A stretch of 64,000 nucleotides of DNA from Scolanthus callimorphus (Eukaryota > Cnidaria > Anthozoa > Actiniaria > Edwardsiidae). The position numbers were made by a program, and so were the translations under genes. Shown piece by piece: positions 31,281-43,938 of this stretch (its first letter is position 1; every line of letters begins with the position of its first letter). The stretch spans positions 9,774,501 to 9,838,500 of the forward strand of contig CM066916.1 in the NCBI GenBank assembly GCA_033964015.1. Direction: 5' to 3'. The notes under the pieces are model-generated. The model was not told the DNA's origin and ran no database searches. It saw only the letters and a list, made by a program, of their open reading frames with translations.

Positions 31281-34200
31281 TTACCAGCGTCTCCTATTTT
31301 CGTTTGACGTCCATTTTCGTTTGTACGATAAAATACGCTAAACTGTCAATATAGTCGACTCTCCGAATTTTGATGGTATTGAAAATGGCGGTGACGCAGT
31401 GCATGATGGGCAGGTTCGTCGGCCCCTTCATGCTGCAATCTGTAGCGCATTGAGAGACGAATCCTCGTATCATTGTTCAACTCGATAAGCTTAAAGCACA
31501 AGAGTCAAACTTCAATATCAATGAGCCCAGGTTCGGTATCGGGGCACAGAGATGAGAAGCTTCAGAACCGAGGTCTGTGTCTGCGTGTGTCAAAGGAAAT
31601 CATGTTTGTATCGCGCCACCTTAATTTCGATTTTTTTTAAATATGTCAGTGTTTACTATTTTAGAAATATTGTTTATTGAATTATTCGCTAAGTTAAATG
31701 TTTGTTTTGTTTACAGACACGATTAAAACCATAAAACCCTTGATAAGACCACAATCATATGCATTTGACAAACCTTTTATATAGATTTCTGTTGACGTTC
31801 TTTGAACTTCTTCTCTGCGCTTTTCCGATAGGAAGTCTGGAAGGCGCAACATTGATAAAGAAGCCAGATAAACTCAGTAAAATAAATAGCCCATTTCTAA
31901 GCCTCATGGCTTCAGATTTGTTTACGTTTTTCTTCGGTCAAACGTCTTTCTCTCCAGTTCAAAACAATAGGACCAAGCGACCATAACATTCTCGGCAGGT
32001 GGCGATTAGACATAACTTTCAAATGCGTCAATATTTCATGATAACCGTAAATACCTTTAAAGATAGAAGAATCTATGGGAGGAAACTGGGTGTTTTAACT
32101 CAATCAGTCGCCATTTTGTCTTACGGAGTCAGCGGGATTATCAACTTCCATCGGCAGATTAAGTGAATATTTTCGATTAAATTCAGCAAATAGAGAATTA
32201 AACTTGGGTGATTTCATTATTTCTACACGTAATTCGTGTTCTATTTTTTCAAATGTAAAAACAACAAAAGGGAAAAAGGAGTAGCAATGGCAAGCGTCTC
32301 AAGTACCATGCTGGTGATCCAGCGCGTTCTGCTTGACTGGTCATGATCAAAGGTCAACATTATCAATGGAAGCTCTCGGCTCGAAATCAGCTCGCTTGAC
32401 GCGCCCTGCCTCGCTAGCTCGGCTGGTTCCGTTTTTCCTCGGTATCACTGCTAGCGCCTGTTTAGCAGGCTACTCTTAATGACAATGGCATATTTTTTGC
32501 GCATGAATTTCTTTCCGGATTTGTATGATGTTTTGGACTTGCTCGGGTCTCTTGCTCGAATTTTTTTTGGGGGAATTCCCCCCCCCCCCCCCCCACAATA
32601 TCTAATGGCCCCTAACATAAGTCCTGCTTACTTCGTTCACTGATTGGTCAGTCGATGAAGTGTATTTGGGTCTGCAAAAAGACTAAGGGCGGCTGAGATT
32701 TCTCAATACAGACCGAGCAAGGGAGGTAAATAAGTGTTTTGTTATTATGGCATTTGCCTAAGTATTCTCCTGAGTCCAGCCAAAAATTTGGGAATTTTGT
32801 CCGTAGAAAACGTTTATGCAAAAAGTCACCAAAGTTGCCGGTCTGGATGAATTCATCCGGTCTCACGGTTGTCACATCAAAGGTATGGATGGAGATTTCC
32901 AGCCTGCTTATCGATCAATCAGAGCGCACATACTATCGCTGCAGCATGCAAATACGTGGGATGATTAATATAAGGCTCACCTTAATCTTTTTCGATAAAA
33001 TTGAGAAGTGGTCATGAAAATTATACTTCATCAGTGAGCTATTGACTCTCGGCGTTGTATTTTAGGAATTACCCTGGTGTCATGTAGCATCTGTTGAATA
33101 ATTTAGCAACCTCTGTGAATAACCCAGTAATCAAGCTCGTATACATCAAGAGACAAGTAATTGGAGTCCTGCTACACCGCGCCCATCATCGCCAAATCAT
33201 GCCTTTGTTTGAATTTACAACATTTGAGAAGTCCAGCCCCCGGAGCCTATAGCGCTTATAAACTTCAAAATAGCATTCTTAGTTCTACCTAGGGCATATT
33301 TAGTCTCCTATACTAGGGTTAAAGTAGAGTTAAAGACCATAGATCAAGACTGACTAATTCACTAACTTTAACATTATCCTTCGTTTCGGTTTAGCTGATT
33401 CGGAAATTCTAAAATAGAAAGAGCGATAATTCACCCAGGAAAAATGTTGGAAGCCCCTTGTTTCCCTGCAGCTTGTCGCACATCTACATAACGAAATAAT
33501 TACATGGGAAGGGAAATAGATACTTCAGATAGGAATTAAGAAAGATTTTCTTAGTGATTCTCGAGGGTCGTGACCAAAAACTTGGTTACTAACAAAGTGT
33601 GAAACCTTAGCATCTCTTGAAAGGTTTGCATGCAAGTATAGTAACTCTTGTTAGTTCCGTTAAGGGGTCTTGATACCAACCTACGAAAATGCATCTCAAA
33701 GTTTATATACAACAAATAGCGGTTTATGTTTAAATTTGTATGGAATTTCACTTGACATGAGTTTTCCTATGATAGTACTCGAGGTAATGAAATCATTGAA
33801 ATTTAATTTCTCAACTTTCCATGAGTATTTCATGGCGCGAAAAACCAAAGTAAATTATTGCATGACGTTCTTCAAGAACAAACCAAAATCAATCTGAGCT
33901 TTTGAGTAACTGGATTTAAATTTGGATTTGTGGGCACTTTTTGTTAAAATTGCTCGAAATCCATCCCATTTCTGGTCCGTTTTACCATCATGATACGATT
34001 TCAATAGGCCAACATGGTCTAGAAAACTTGTGAATTAAAAACTAATATTGTCTCTCTTGAAGCGTGTAAAATATCACTTCCTAAGCTAGAAATGCGCCCA
34101 TGCTACCTCGTTCCTGGGGCCTCATACTCTTGTGTTAACATTTTTATTAAATTGTGAACACTGGAACAATCTTCTCATTTGGCTACTATGTAGAAACAAT

Positions 34201-35539
34201 GTAAGAGTAACTGTGAATTATAATTTACAAAGAAACCGCACACTCAAACGCGCATTTGATCATATATATATCATATATATGCGAATTTGCGCGCTAAAGT
34301 ATTACAATTATTATTATTTCTCTACATCATTTGCTCTGTATTGCCATGAGGTAATCTTACAAAGATCTCACTATAAATCTACATGTATACGTGCGTTTTC
34401 TTAAACTTTTCTTAAGTCATATAATTAATTTACAGTATATTTTTTACATTGTCTCTACATGCGTGGCAAATGGTTAGATTCCAGTGGCAATGGAGAGCAT
34501 TTCAATTTAGGGCTTTTTATATCTATTACATATTTAATGGCGCCCATCCACGTATATGCGCAACTCAAGACAAAAAGAAATTGTTTTAATGTTAATGTGA
34601 AATTAATATATCTTAATACTTGTGGAAAATTCTTTATTTCGTGTATAACACAGCAAACTGACATCACAAACTGAAGGAAACTCTAACCAGGGAAATTCTC
34701 TAACTAGTCGAAAGTACTCGGGAACTTAATCCATTATTTTACACTCCCCACCGTTATAAACAGATGTTTATTCTTATGATATGAACACTGTGTTTGTTTT
34801 TAGTATATAACTTTTCATATGTGATTCTTTGACTTTTGAAGTTTTCTCACATAACACTGAATGTATGGAGTATTTGAATTTTTCATTAGAATTGGTTATT
34901 GGACACTTCCGTGACTAAGGATTTACTACGAAACTACTAATTACAAAACGGACGTTGAGAATAATCGTCCCTTGTAATTTATAGATAAAAAGAAGTCAAA
35001 CTTTCAATATTTAATAAATAAATACGCGTCAGGCAGGATCTAACGGCAAATTTTCAGCCTTTATGTTCCAGCCATAAAGATCTAGGAACGATTAAAAAGA
35101 AATAATCAAGAACGACTAAAAAGAAATAATCAAGGAAAAGTGAAATCGTGCTGCATTTTTTTAATTCATAATAAGACCTTTAGACGTCGTAAGACTTTTA
35201 AAAGTCATTAATGGACAAACGGTTAAAGGGGATTAACGATAACTTAAGGGAGGTGATCGATTTTCCACATAACGAGATCAGCTTAATCCAAAATAGGAAC
35301 TTGGATCGGGACCTTAATTATACAAGTGGTACAAATTGCTTTTGTCGTGTTGGGTTTAATATATAACGCTTAGCGGTCACTTTCTAACTTTTATCGGAAA
35401 TCTCGATTATAGGCTATTGTTCACTGGAGGATATAAGTGGGATAAGGCAAGTTGTTACTCAGAACTTCGTTTTTGGCTGGTCAAGAGACCACTTCTCCAA
35501 CTCAAGATATCTAGCTTCCATTTGACTTCGAGCTTAGGG
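31281..35539. other. Intergenic, no supported gene
   Basis: This stretch contains a C16 tract near 32580 and several short open frames with no domain, splice partners or conserved motif. ATGGCGGTGACGCAGTGCATG at about 31386 resembles a YY1-type start but its frame closes after 22 codons. Confidence 0.45.
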
Positions 35540-38500
35540 ATGGCTCGGTGGTTCAACGTTGGGATCCTTTCGCTTCTTCTCTTTGTCTCCCTGGCCAACG
35601 GTGCTTTAATCAAGAAGAGAGACAGGGAAGTGGAAGGTTTGTTTTAATCCCTTTTGTGAAATTTATTGATTTTTAATTGGGTAGTATTGGGATCGCTTGT
35701 AGAGCATTCAGCCCATAATAGAGCGACCATTTAAACTTTTAAACATAAAATGGAACAAATTCACTACTCTATTTAAGTAATCGGTTTGTGGGTTTCAAGC
35801 TTCAAACATCTCTCGTTCGTTTATCACATTATAAACCAAAAGAAATATATTTCATAAAAAAGTATTATTTCCCGTACGTTTATATCACGATAAGAAAACA
35901 GATCTCGGCCAATCGGAGCGCGCGATCTATCGGCGCTATTTTATATATATAATCGAAATTTTGGTAAGGCAGAATCGGGTCGTTTGGGAGTGGCTTTTTT
36001 GTTGAAAGAGAGAATCGGCTAAAAATTCTAACTATTGGGAAGTACCTTCAGGTCTACTTAACAATTAGACCTCGAGGCCGAATGTGCTATGATGAATAGA
36101 CCATGAGGCCGAAGGCCGAATGGTCTATTGATATCATAGCACATGAGGACGAGAGGTCTAATTGTTTTAGTATAAACCAACTAGTTGGTCGGTTTTGGCA
36201 ATGAATTCCATTATTTTATGTTGAAAAAATCAAGTTTTCTTGCAAAGAAAGGTGGTGGTTTTGCCAGGCACGGTCTATCACTAATAGACCATTAGTAGCT
36301 CAGCCAATCAGAATGTAGGATTTGTAATAGACCATTAGCTAGCTGATTCTTGATCCTACGCGCGCAATGTTTCATGGGACTACAGCCCTTGAATGTTTCC
36401 CCTATTTAACAAGGCGCTTGTGTAAAAGAAATATTGCTTGACAGAAAAAAAGTATTTTCACTGAATCAATGTATAATAAAACAATTATTGAATTCGGTTT
36501 TTGTGATTTCCAGAATAAACAATATCTCGCCAAGTGGAATCAGGCTCGGCTCGACATTGTTTATTCTGGAAATCACAAAAACCTCATCCAATAATTGCTT
36601 AAAAGCTCCAGTTGTCCTGTATGTTGAGTGCATGATAACACATTCCTTTGAGACGACCTACTCGGTATATTTGCACAGTAAATTTTTTTATTCCAAGTCA
36701 ATATACAGGTTCATATTTATTTAATTTGGACATACTGTCAAGTCAGCCCCATTTCAATATTTCCCTTAAGGTTTGAGATCTCTGGCGCCCAATGTTTAGG
36801 TAACACAAAAATTAGGCGGAAATTCCAAAACTCATTACGATCTTGACGATAAATTGCTGGTAACCCAAGCAGCAATTACTGCAATAACACCCAGGGAACG
36901 GGACAGCTTTGATAAAATTTTAGTAATTTCAACGTGGGAATTCTCCAATCTTTAAAGCTCTCAATTTTCCTATTTTGGAAAACATGTGAAAACACAGATG
37001 CTTCTCCGCACTCTAACCATCACTCTTGTTGGCGAATGAATCTTCAATCACGGTTGAAGCCCGATGTGGATTTTGAAATCCTTCCGTCGCACATTTTCGT
37101 TATATTTACTTCCCGTATTTCTCTTTAAAGGCCCATAAGCACCCAAGTCGCTTTGCAGGCTCACAGAGAATAAAACGCAGTTGAAAACTCTATGCAAAAT
37201 TTCAGTTTGAACTTTTGAAATGCGAAGAACAATAGGACCCCCTTGGGACCTACTGTATCAGCCAATCACAGCTGTTGAATGACAATAGATCCAATTGAAA
37301 ACATAGCGCAAAGGTCCCCGATCGCGTATGGGCCTTTAAATGTGACGAAAGAATAAAATAAAACTCTAACCATCACTCTTGTTGGCGACGGAATCTTCAA
37401 TCACGGTTTAAGCCCGATGCAGTGGTTTTTGAAATGCTCTCGTCACACATTTTCTTTATATTTACTTCCCGTATTTCTCTTTAAATGTGGCGAAAGAATA
37501 AAATAAAATAGATGGGAAAATTTGGTATGCAAGGAAAAGGCCACACGCAGAAAGCTTCAGTGAAAATAATTTTACGTTACTAAGCGCATTGTTTGTGCTT
37601 AGCCTTGTCCTCGTTTCCATTGCCGCATGCAGACCATGCAACTAGCGCTAGAGAAAAGCTAGGTGAATTTTTTCTCCAGCTGAAAAGAAAACAATAAGAG
37701 TACTAGTCGAGTGTAAGTGTAAACTTGCACTTTCTTGAAAATGCCGCAAGTTCAAAGTCAGACAAATGCGTCAAATAATTAACAATTAGACTACTCGTTC
37801 TCGTTTTCTATGAGTCAATAGAGAGTTAACGAGGCGTGTAGCGCCGAGTTGACTTTTTAACTCATAGAAAACGAGAACGAGTAGTCTAATTGTTTTAGTA
37901 GAAACCCACTAGCATACTACCTTCGAGTTATTGCTAAAACATGGTTTTAGAAAGTTTTGCGCTAGCATTTTCGTTACTCACTATCTATTACGTGATAGAT
38001 AGTGAGTAGCGGAGCCAATCAGATTGCAGAATTCGTGATAGTATGCGAGTGGGTTTCTACTAACAAACGCAAACGAATGGCAAAAACGCAAACGTTCTGT
38101 AAGACGACATTCCTCTGGCCCAAAAAGTGATTATAGTCGTGGTAAATGTTGCGTAACAGAAGCGAGTCTTGATTCTTATTTCTTTTGATATTTTCTGTAG
38201 CTGATGGACCGCCCCAGTGGAAAAGAGCCGCAGGTATGACAAAAACATGAAATTTGTATATGTCCCACTGCCAAAAGAAGTAAACTTCGACTTCTTCTTG
38301 CCGTTAAGTGATTCCTTAGAGCTCTTAATGTATTTTTATTTATGTACCATTTGTAGCTGATGGACCGCCCCAGTGGAAGAGACACTCAGGTACGATAAAA
38401 ACGTCAACTTCCTAGAATACTTTCCACTAGTGACTACCTCTTGTCGCAGTGATTCCTTGGAGCTTGAGGTCTTGACTCATTTCTTTTGATATTTTCTGTA

Positions 38501-41500
38501 GCTGATGCACCACCCCAATGGAAGAGAGCCTCAGGTATGACACTAACATAAGCTTCCTTTAAGCTAGTCCCACTGCCTAAAGAAGTAAACAGTGACTTCC
38601 TCTGGCCATAAAGTAGTTACTTGGAGCTTACGGTCTTGATTCTTGTTTCTTTTTCATTTTCTGTAGCTGATGGACCGCCCCAATGGAAAAGAGCCTCAGG
38701 TATGACAGGAACGCTCTCATAATATTATAACATCCACTGCCAAAAGAAGAAACTGTGACATGCCAACGGGACTCGACTACTTGTCTACAACGCATGGATG
38801 ACATTTTGGAGATTGATTCTTTTTTATTTCTTTATTTTCTGTAGCTGATGGACCGCCCCAATGGAACAGAGCCTCGGGTATGACAGAAACGCTCTCATAA
38901 TATTATAACATCCACTGCCAAAAGAAAAAACCGTGACATGCCAACGGAACTCGACTACTTGTCTACTACGCATGGATGATATTTTGGAGATTGATTCTTG
39001 TTTCTTTTTCATTTTCTGTAGCTGATGGACCGCCCCAATGGAAGAGAGCCCTCTCAGGTATGTATAGACAAGCTCGCGCTCTTTCAGATGCATCACGGCG
39101 TAATCAGGCAAGATGGTAACTATAATTCAGATTCGATCCGTAGAGGAATTCGAAGCTGAAAATCGTCACTCAAAAGTCTAAATCTCCAACACTAATGTAA
39201 TGGGCTCCTGACTACATGTGTCCTCTAAGCCGGTATGATACCGTAGTCTTGTTAATCATTAATGTTTCTTTTTTTCAATTTCTGTAGCTGTTGGACCTCC
39301 CCAATGGAAGAGAGACTCAGGTATGGCAAAAACATAGTCTTCCTATAAGTCCAACTGAATAAAGAAAAACAGTGACATTCCCCCAGCCGTAAATGAATAT
39401 TTCTTGGAAAATGTTGCAGCAAAGACGTACAAAAACTAAACTATGTCTATGTACTCGTGTTCTTGATTCTTTGTGTTTGTTCTTTTTGTAGCTGTTGGAC
39501 CTCCCCAATGGAAGAGAGACTCAGGTATGACAAAAACACAGTCTTCCTATAAGTCAAACTGAATAAAGAAAAACAGTGACATTCCCCCGGCTTGGAAAAT
39601 GTTGCACGGCAAAGACGTACAAAAACTAAACTACCTGTCTACTAGACCTGGAGTACTTGTGGTCTTGATTCTTTGTGTTTGTTCTTCTGTAGCCGATGGA
39701 CCGCCCCAGTGGAAGAGAGACTCAGGTATGATAAAAACATGAATGTCTTGTACTGAAACGTTTCTTCACATCTCTGTCATGCATCTCTGTCATGTCTGTC
39801 GGGATCGTGTTACAGACATGATACATGCCCTTCTTCACGGTATTTCTTGGGAAAAAAGCGTACCAAAGACGTACAAAAACTGACTACCCATCGAATATGC
39901 TTGGATGTTATTGTGATCTCGATTCTTGTTTCATTTTCTGTAGCTGATGGACCGCCCCAGTGGAAGAGAGACTCAGGTATGACAAAAACATGAACTGTGA
40001 CTCCCTCCGGCCATAAAGTGATTTCTTGGAGCTTGACTCTTTTTTCTTTTGCATTTTCTCGTAGCTGATGGCCCGCCCCAGTGGAAGAGAGAATCAGGTA
40101 TGACAAAAACATGAACGCCCCACTGCCAAAAAAGAAGCCTGACAGTAACGTACAGACCTGTCTAGTACGCAGACCGCAGTCTTAAAGCGAAGTGCGCGGA
40201 TCCCCATGGTATCCCTGTATTACTTTGTTAGTCGTTTGGGTCGCACATGCTGGAAAATATATATAGAAGTCTAAAAATATTCCAAATTATTATTTCTTTG
40301 AAAATCTTGTGTGGCAAAAGGCATACAAAAAATCGTACTACGCCGATATGATATCGTAGTCGTGCTTCATTGATGTTTCTTTTTCAATTTCTGTAGCTGA
40401 TGGACCGCCCCAGTGGAAGAGAGCTTCAGGTATGACAAAAACACGAGCGTCCTTTAAGTGTCCACTAGCAAAAAAGAAACCGTGACATACTGGAGTTCGC
40501 GAAACCTCATACCTTAGCGAATGGTATCCCAAGCAAATGGTATCCCTGCATTACGCTGGAGGTCTTTTGGGTCGCAAATCCTGGAAAATATATATCAAAA
40601 AGTGATTATTTCTTGGGAAATGTTGCGTATATAAAGAGACATGCAAAAAGTCGACTACCTGTCTACTAGGCCGGTATGATATCGTTGCCTTGTTTCATCA
40701 ATGTTTCTTTTTCAATTTCTGTAGCCTATGGATCGCCCCAGTGGAAGAGAAACTCAGGTATGACAAAAACAGTAACGTCCTATATGTTCTATTTCCCCGT
40801 TAAATGACCATTTCTGAGGAATCTCATCTACTCTCCATCGCTGTCAATCAACTTGTCTGTCGAGGTTGCGTTGTGTGATACAGACCGCTACTTTTGGCAA
40901 TATTTCTGATACAGCAGACTTATAGCGGAGCTATATATCTCAGCGCGGGCAGTCACTGACTTCAAGGGAAGTAAGCTTGACGAGTTTTGAAGTCGAGCTT
41001 TGAAAACTTGAGTGGGACAAATATTACAAGATATATGGAATTTTTGCAAAACTATTGCGACGTTAATTGTCCTCTGTTTTCCTCTCTGAAGGGCCACCTC
41101 AATGGCGGAGAGATTTAAGTATGTATTAAAACGGTACCTACTGCACAGCACTTGATACTAACCTGATATCCCTTCCTATCAGACTCTACATTAGACCATC
41201 AGGACTAATAAAGACATGTTGACTTTTTTTCTCCTCATGTATAGTTCTCTAATGATGACGACTATTTTCTGTCTTTTGATGACGTCATTTTCCCGCCAAA
41301 GTCCGTTAAATTGAAAATTCTAAAAAGAACAAGTTTGTAAGCTCAATGAGTTCTCTTTACACTTAAAATTTGGTGTTGATTGGATAAAATCTCGCAGAGA
41401 CAAAACAACGTGACCAGAATCGAGGTGTTACAGGGCCTACGATGAAATTACATTCACGTTCAATGTCGATCTTTTTTCCTTCAGCAGACGGGCCTCCACA

Positions 41501-41510
41501 GTGGAAGTGA
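35540..41510 (+). CDS. Secreted repetitive peptide precursor, 15 xPPQW/SPQW-KR units on 33-nt micro-exons
   Basis: Sixteen exons encode 193 aa. Exon 1 (35540-35636) gives a signal peptide (MARWFNVGILSLLLFVSLAN) then LIKKRDREVE. Exons 2-14 start at 38201, 38357, 38502, 38667, 38845, 39022, 39288, 39492, 39693, 39944, 40065, 40397 and 40725. Each is 33 nt (exon 7 is 36), with AG before and GT after, phase 1-1, encoding ADGPPQWKR plus two residues. Exon 15 (41092-41118) reads GPPQWRRDL; exon 16 (41485-41510) ends DGPPQWK-stop. Thirteen copies are exactly GPPQW; the others are APPQW and SPQW. KR follows nearly every unit (NR in exon 6, RR in exon 15), as in neuropeptide precursors. No Gly precedes KR, so C-terminal amidation is not expected. 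An AATAAA at 42377 may end the transcript. Peptide release is inferred. Confidence 0.85.
36055..36310. repeat. Palindromic MITE in precursor intron 1
   Basis: CAATTAGACCTCGAGG and CGAGAGGTCTAATTGTTTTAG are inverted, with an inner palindrome around GGCCGAAGGCCGAATGGTC. ACCAACTAGTTGGTC and TAGACCATTAGC-type segments follow. It is related to 37781-38065 and 45517-45787. Confidence 0.6.
36480..36597. repeat. Long hairpin in precursor intron 1
   Basis: TTTTTGTGATTTCCAGAATA and its reverse complement TATTCTGGAAATCACAAAAA bracket about 50 bases; flanking CAATTATTG also pairs. It could fold in pre-mRNA. Confidence 0.65.
36995..37500. repeat. Tandem duplication, one copy interrupted by a TTAA-flanked MITE
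   Basis: About 125 bases starting CTCTAACCATCACTCTTGTT occur at 37011 and again at 37371. The first copy is interrupted by a 207-bp element (37129-37335) with ends AGGCCCAT and ATGGGCCT, flanked by TTAA (37125-37128 and 37336-37339). The second copy shows the empty site TCTTTAAATGTG. TTAA duplication suggests piggyBac-type insertion. Confidence 0.7.
37781..38065. mobile_element. MITE with TTTAGTAGAAACCCACTAGC-type inverted ends
   Basis: TAGTAGAAACCCACTAGCATACTAC and its reverse complement near 38038-38063 enclose a palindrome with ACGTGATAGATAGTGAGTA. A second palindrome, AGACTACTCGTTCTCGTTTTC, is at its left. It ends about 140 bases before peptide exon 2. Confidence 0.65.
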
Positions 41511-42295
41511 ATATATTCAAAGTGAGTACCGCTCATTTCTATATCAACCAATCATATTTTTAACTAAGCGCAGAAGCCAAAACGCAGTTTGTCGTTCGGA
41601 AATGTAAAGTGGGAGTTCGCAGAATTATAAAAATCGCAGTAATAAACATCTAAAAACAAAGTTTCAGATTTGATATACCAAATTCAATCGAGAATAATGC
41701 TCTATATTCTCTAAATCAGCCGATGTAAATGGATGCTTTCCTTGACTCTGTATGTTGCTAGGCTGACAAAATGGAGGCTGACTGGACTGCATTTAAAGGC
41801 GGCGCGCATGCTCCAGGAGCGATCACTCTGATTCATCAGCAAAACTTATCAGGCCATCCTATCAGATAACTATTTAAGAATATGTAAAGTTAAAAAGAAT
41901 GGTCCGATGGATCGAAAAATAGCGAGATTATAAGTGATTGTTTTCGAGGCTTTTAGCCTTCGCTAGCCATCGTTGCCACGGCTACGGGACGATACTTTGA
42001 GATGCGCAGAACAGCTGCGCAGTTGCGTGACAGGCTCCCTTTAAGATCACTAAATTTATTCCTATATTGTGACACTGCCGCCCCTTTAACTGAAACCTTT
42101 GTGTATTTGAAGGAAAATGGCCAGAATATGACTACGATAAAATAGCAACAAATGCACGAGAAAGGAAATGATGAAGTCCTGCAAGTTGTTCTTTTGACCT
42201 CGTCTCCTCTGGTGTCAGCGAAACCTCCTGAGAGTGATGTGAATTGTTTCTAAAGTTAAAGAACCATACTGGAACAATTGAATTAATGATATATC

Positions 42296-42382
42296 AATAA
42301 AGTACCGATGCTAGAGACAGTGCCTCATGACACAGCTCTCCGTTTTGTAAAAAGTGTTGATTATGTATATCAAGTGAATAAA
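42296..42382 (+). terminator. Putative polyadenylation signals of peptide precursor
   Basis: AATAAA occurs at 42296-42301 and 42377-42382; the second is followed by a GT-rich stretch (GTTTGTGTC). A GTGAGT at 41521 and an AG near 42113 could define a 3' UTR intron. This is inference from sequence signals only. Confidence 0.45.
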
Positions 42383-42705
42383 ATACAATGTGAGAGTATT
42401 TGCTTCTAATTTCGTTTGTGTCTTTTTGACGAGATTGCTAGTAATTTCAAGTAATTTCAAGTACTTTTGTTAAGTAATTCCTTTGTTTTGCACCGCGCAT
42501 CTCTTCTGCGCAAGGTCGTGCGCGCTATTTGTTCAAAAAATGCAGCATCAAGAAGCAAGCGTTTTTCTCTTTAGTTTCGTTGTTACAGGAAAACAAGCAC
42601 AGTAACTCCACACTTTTTATTCCCAATTTACTTGTATCGGGTCATAAAAGAAAATTTTCAAGCAGAGAAAAGTTCATTATTAGAACATTTAGAATTTTCA
42701 GGATC

Positions 42706-43323
42706 ACTGAACTTCGTCTACTCGTTTGTTCATATTTAACCATTATCCTGCGAGATTGCGCAGAATATCGTCTGATACTTAGCCGACGAGGGACGAAGTC
42801 CCGAGCTGGCTAAAATCAGACGATATTCTGCAAAATCGAGCAGGATAATGGTTTTATTATTCAGCACATCGATAGCACAAAAACCCCCAAAAAACATGAC
42901 CTTTGTGTATTATTTACGAGCTCAAAACATCATATTTCCCTCAGAGACGGATATCGCAGGATAGCTGTCATGTACAGAAGACAGCTATTGGCGTTCCAAT
43001 GACCATATTTGGGCAGTGCATCGATGTGCTGAATAATAATTCTCAATATTCAACAACAGTTTGGAATTCACCCTTGCATTTTAACCTTGATAGCAGCAAA
43101 TTGACATCCAACTGCAATCATGTCAAACAAAAGTATGACTAAATCGGTAGCCGCGCTCATGTTGTTGTCAAACGAAGCAGTTTCACGTCCTAGTTATGAA
43201 GAAAACGGTTGAGATGCATATTTGATTTCATACATTTGCACGTGCGCGCACTGTGCTTTGTTATCAGGTGTATTGTTCTCTGCCGTTGTCGCCTTTGTTG
43301 CCGTCGTCGCATCTTAAAGTCTC
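42706..43323. mobile_element. MITE split by a second MITE (nested)
   Basis: The outer copy matches 14850-15211 (CACTGAACTTCGTCTNCTCG, then GGAATTCACCNTTGCAT, ending TTAAAGTCTC) but lacks its left end. It is interrupted by an inner element at about 42733-43038 that matches the copy at 21493-21782. The intact copy at 14850 shows the outer element without the insertion. Confidence 0.75.
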
Positions 43324-43614
43324 TAATGGAAGCGGTCCACGATGGTCCAATAATTGTAACACGAAGCGACTCCAGCGACTTTATTGAAGCAATATCACCA
43401 GGTCAATTGGTAGAAAGTCATTTCTCACTGATGAATTTAGTTATTGACCTATAACCAGGGCCTATTTCTGCATGCGCATTTTGCTTGCGCATGCTCTAAA
43501 AGTACACTAAATTAACAGTTTAGTCTAGTTGATTTAGAACTCTCCATTAAAATTGTTTAAATGCATAGTCGGCAAATGGATCACGTAGCTACAAACAACC
43601 CATTCCCGAACCCA

Positions 43615-43805
43615 GAGCTCCCCGGCTCGTCACCTCGGGGGGGAGGCTCTGGTGACAGCCATTGACGCATGCGCGAGACTTGGTACAGAGGCCGTTGAGA
43701 GAAACGCCTTTCTGCGCATGCCCCAACGTTCAAAATCAGCCGATCAGCGACGGCCCTCAAATGAGCCTGCCCCGCGAACGAGCCGGGGGTCTCTGGGTAC
43801 GAGAA
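43615..43805. mobile_element. MITE, AGAGCTCCCCGGCTCG family, copy 4
   Basis: CCCAGAGCTCCCCGGCTCG and CGAGCCGGGGGTCTCTGGG form the ends; GCATGCGC and CGTTCAAAATCAGCC are internal family marks. It lies just downstream of the PAN/EGF/TSP1/ILEI gene. Confidence 0.7.
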
Positions 43806-43938
43806 TGCACAAAACCAATTTCTGGAAGCAACAGTCGAATCTGGAGCTGATGGTGAGTTTCTTGCCAAATCTCGCGTCCCACGATCTACATGGAGTAATA
43901 TCTTTACTAATGGCGTTTAAAGTAATTAGTTCCCGCCC

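Noticed and set aside
35540..41510. GLWamide or RFamide precursor
   Set aside because: Units end in QW directly before KR with no Gly for amidation and no RF or GLW motif; similarity is limited to the GPP start.
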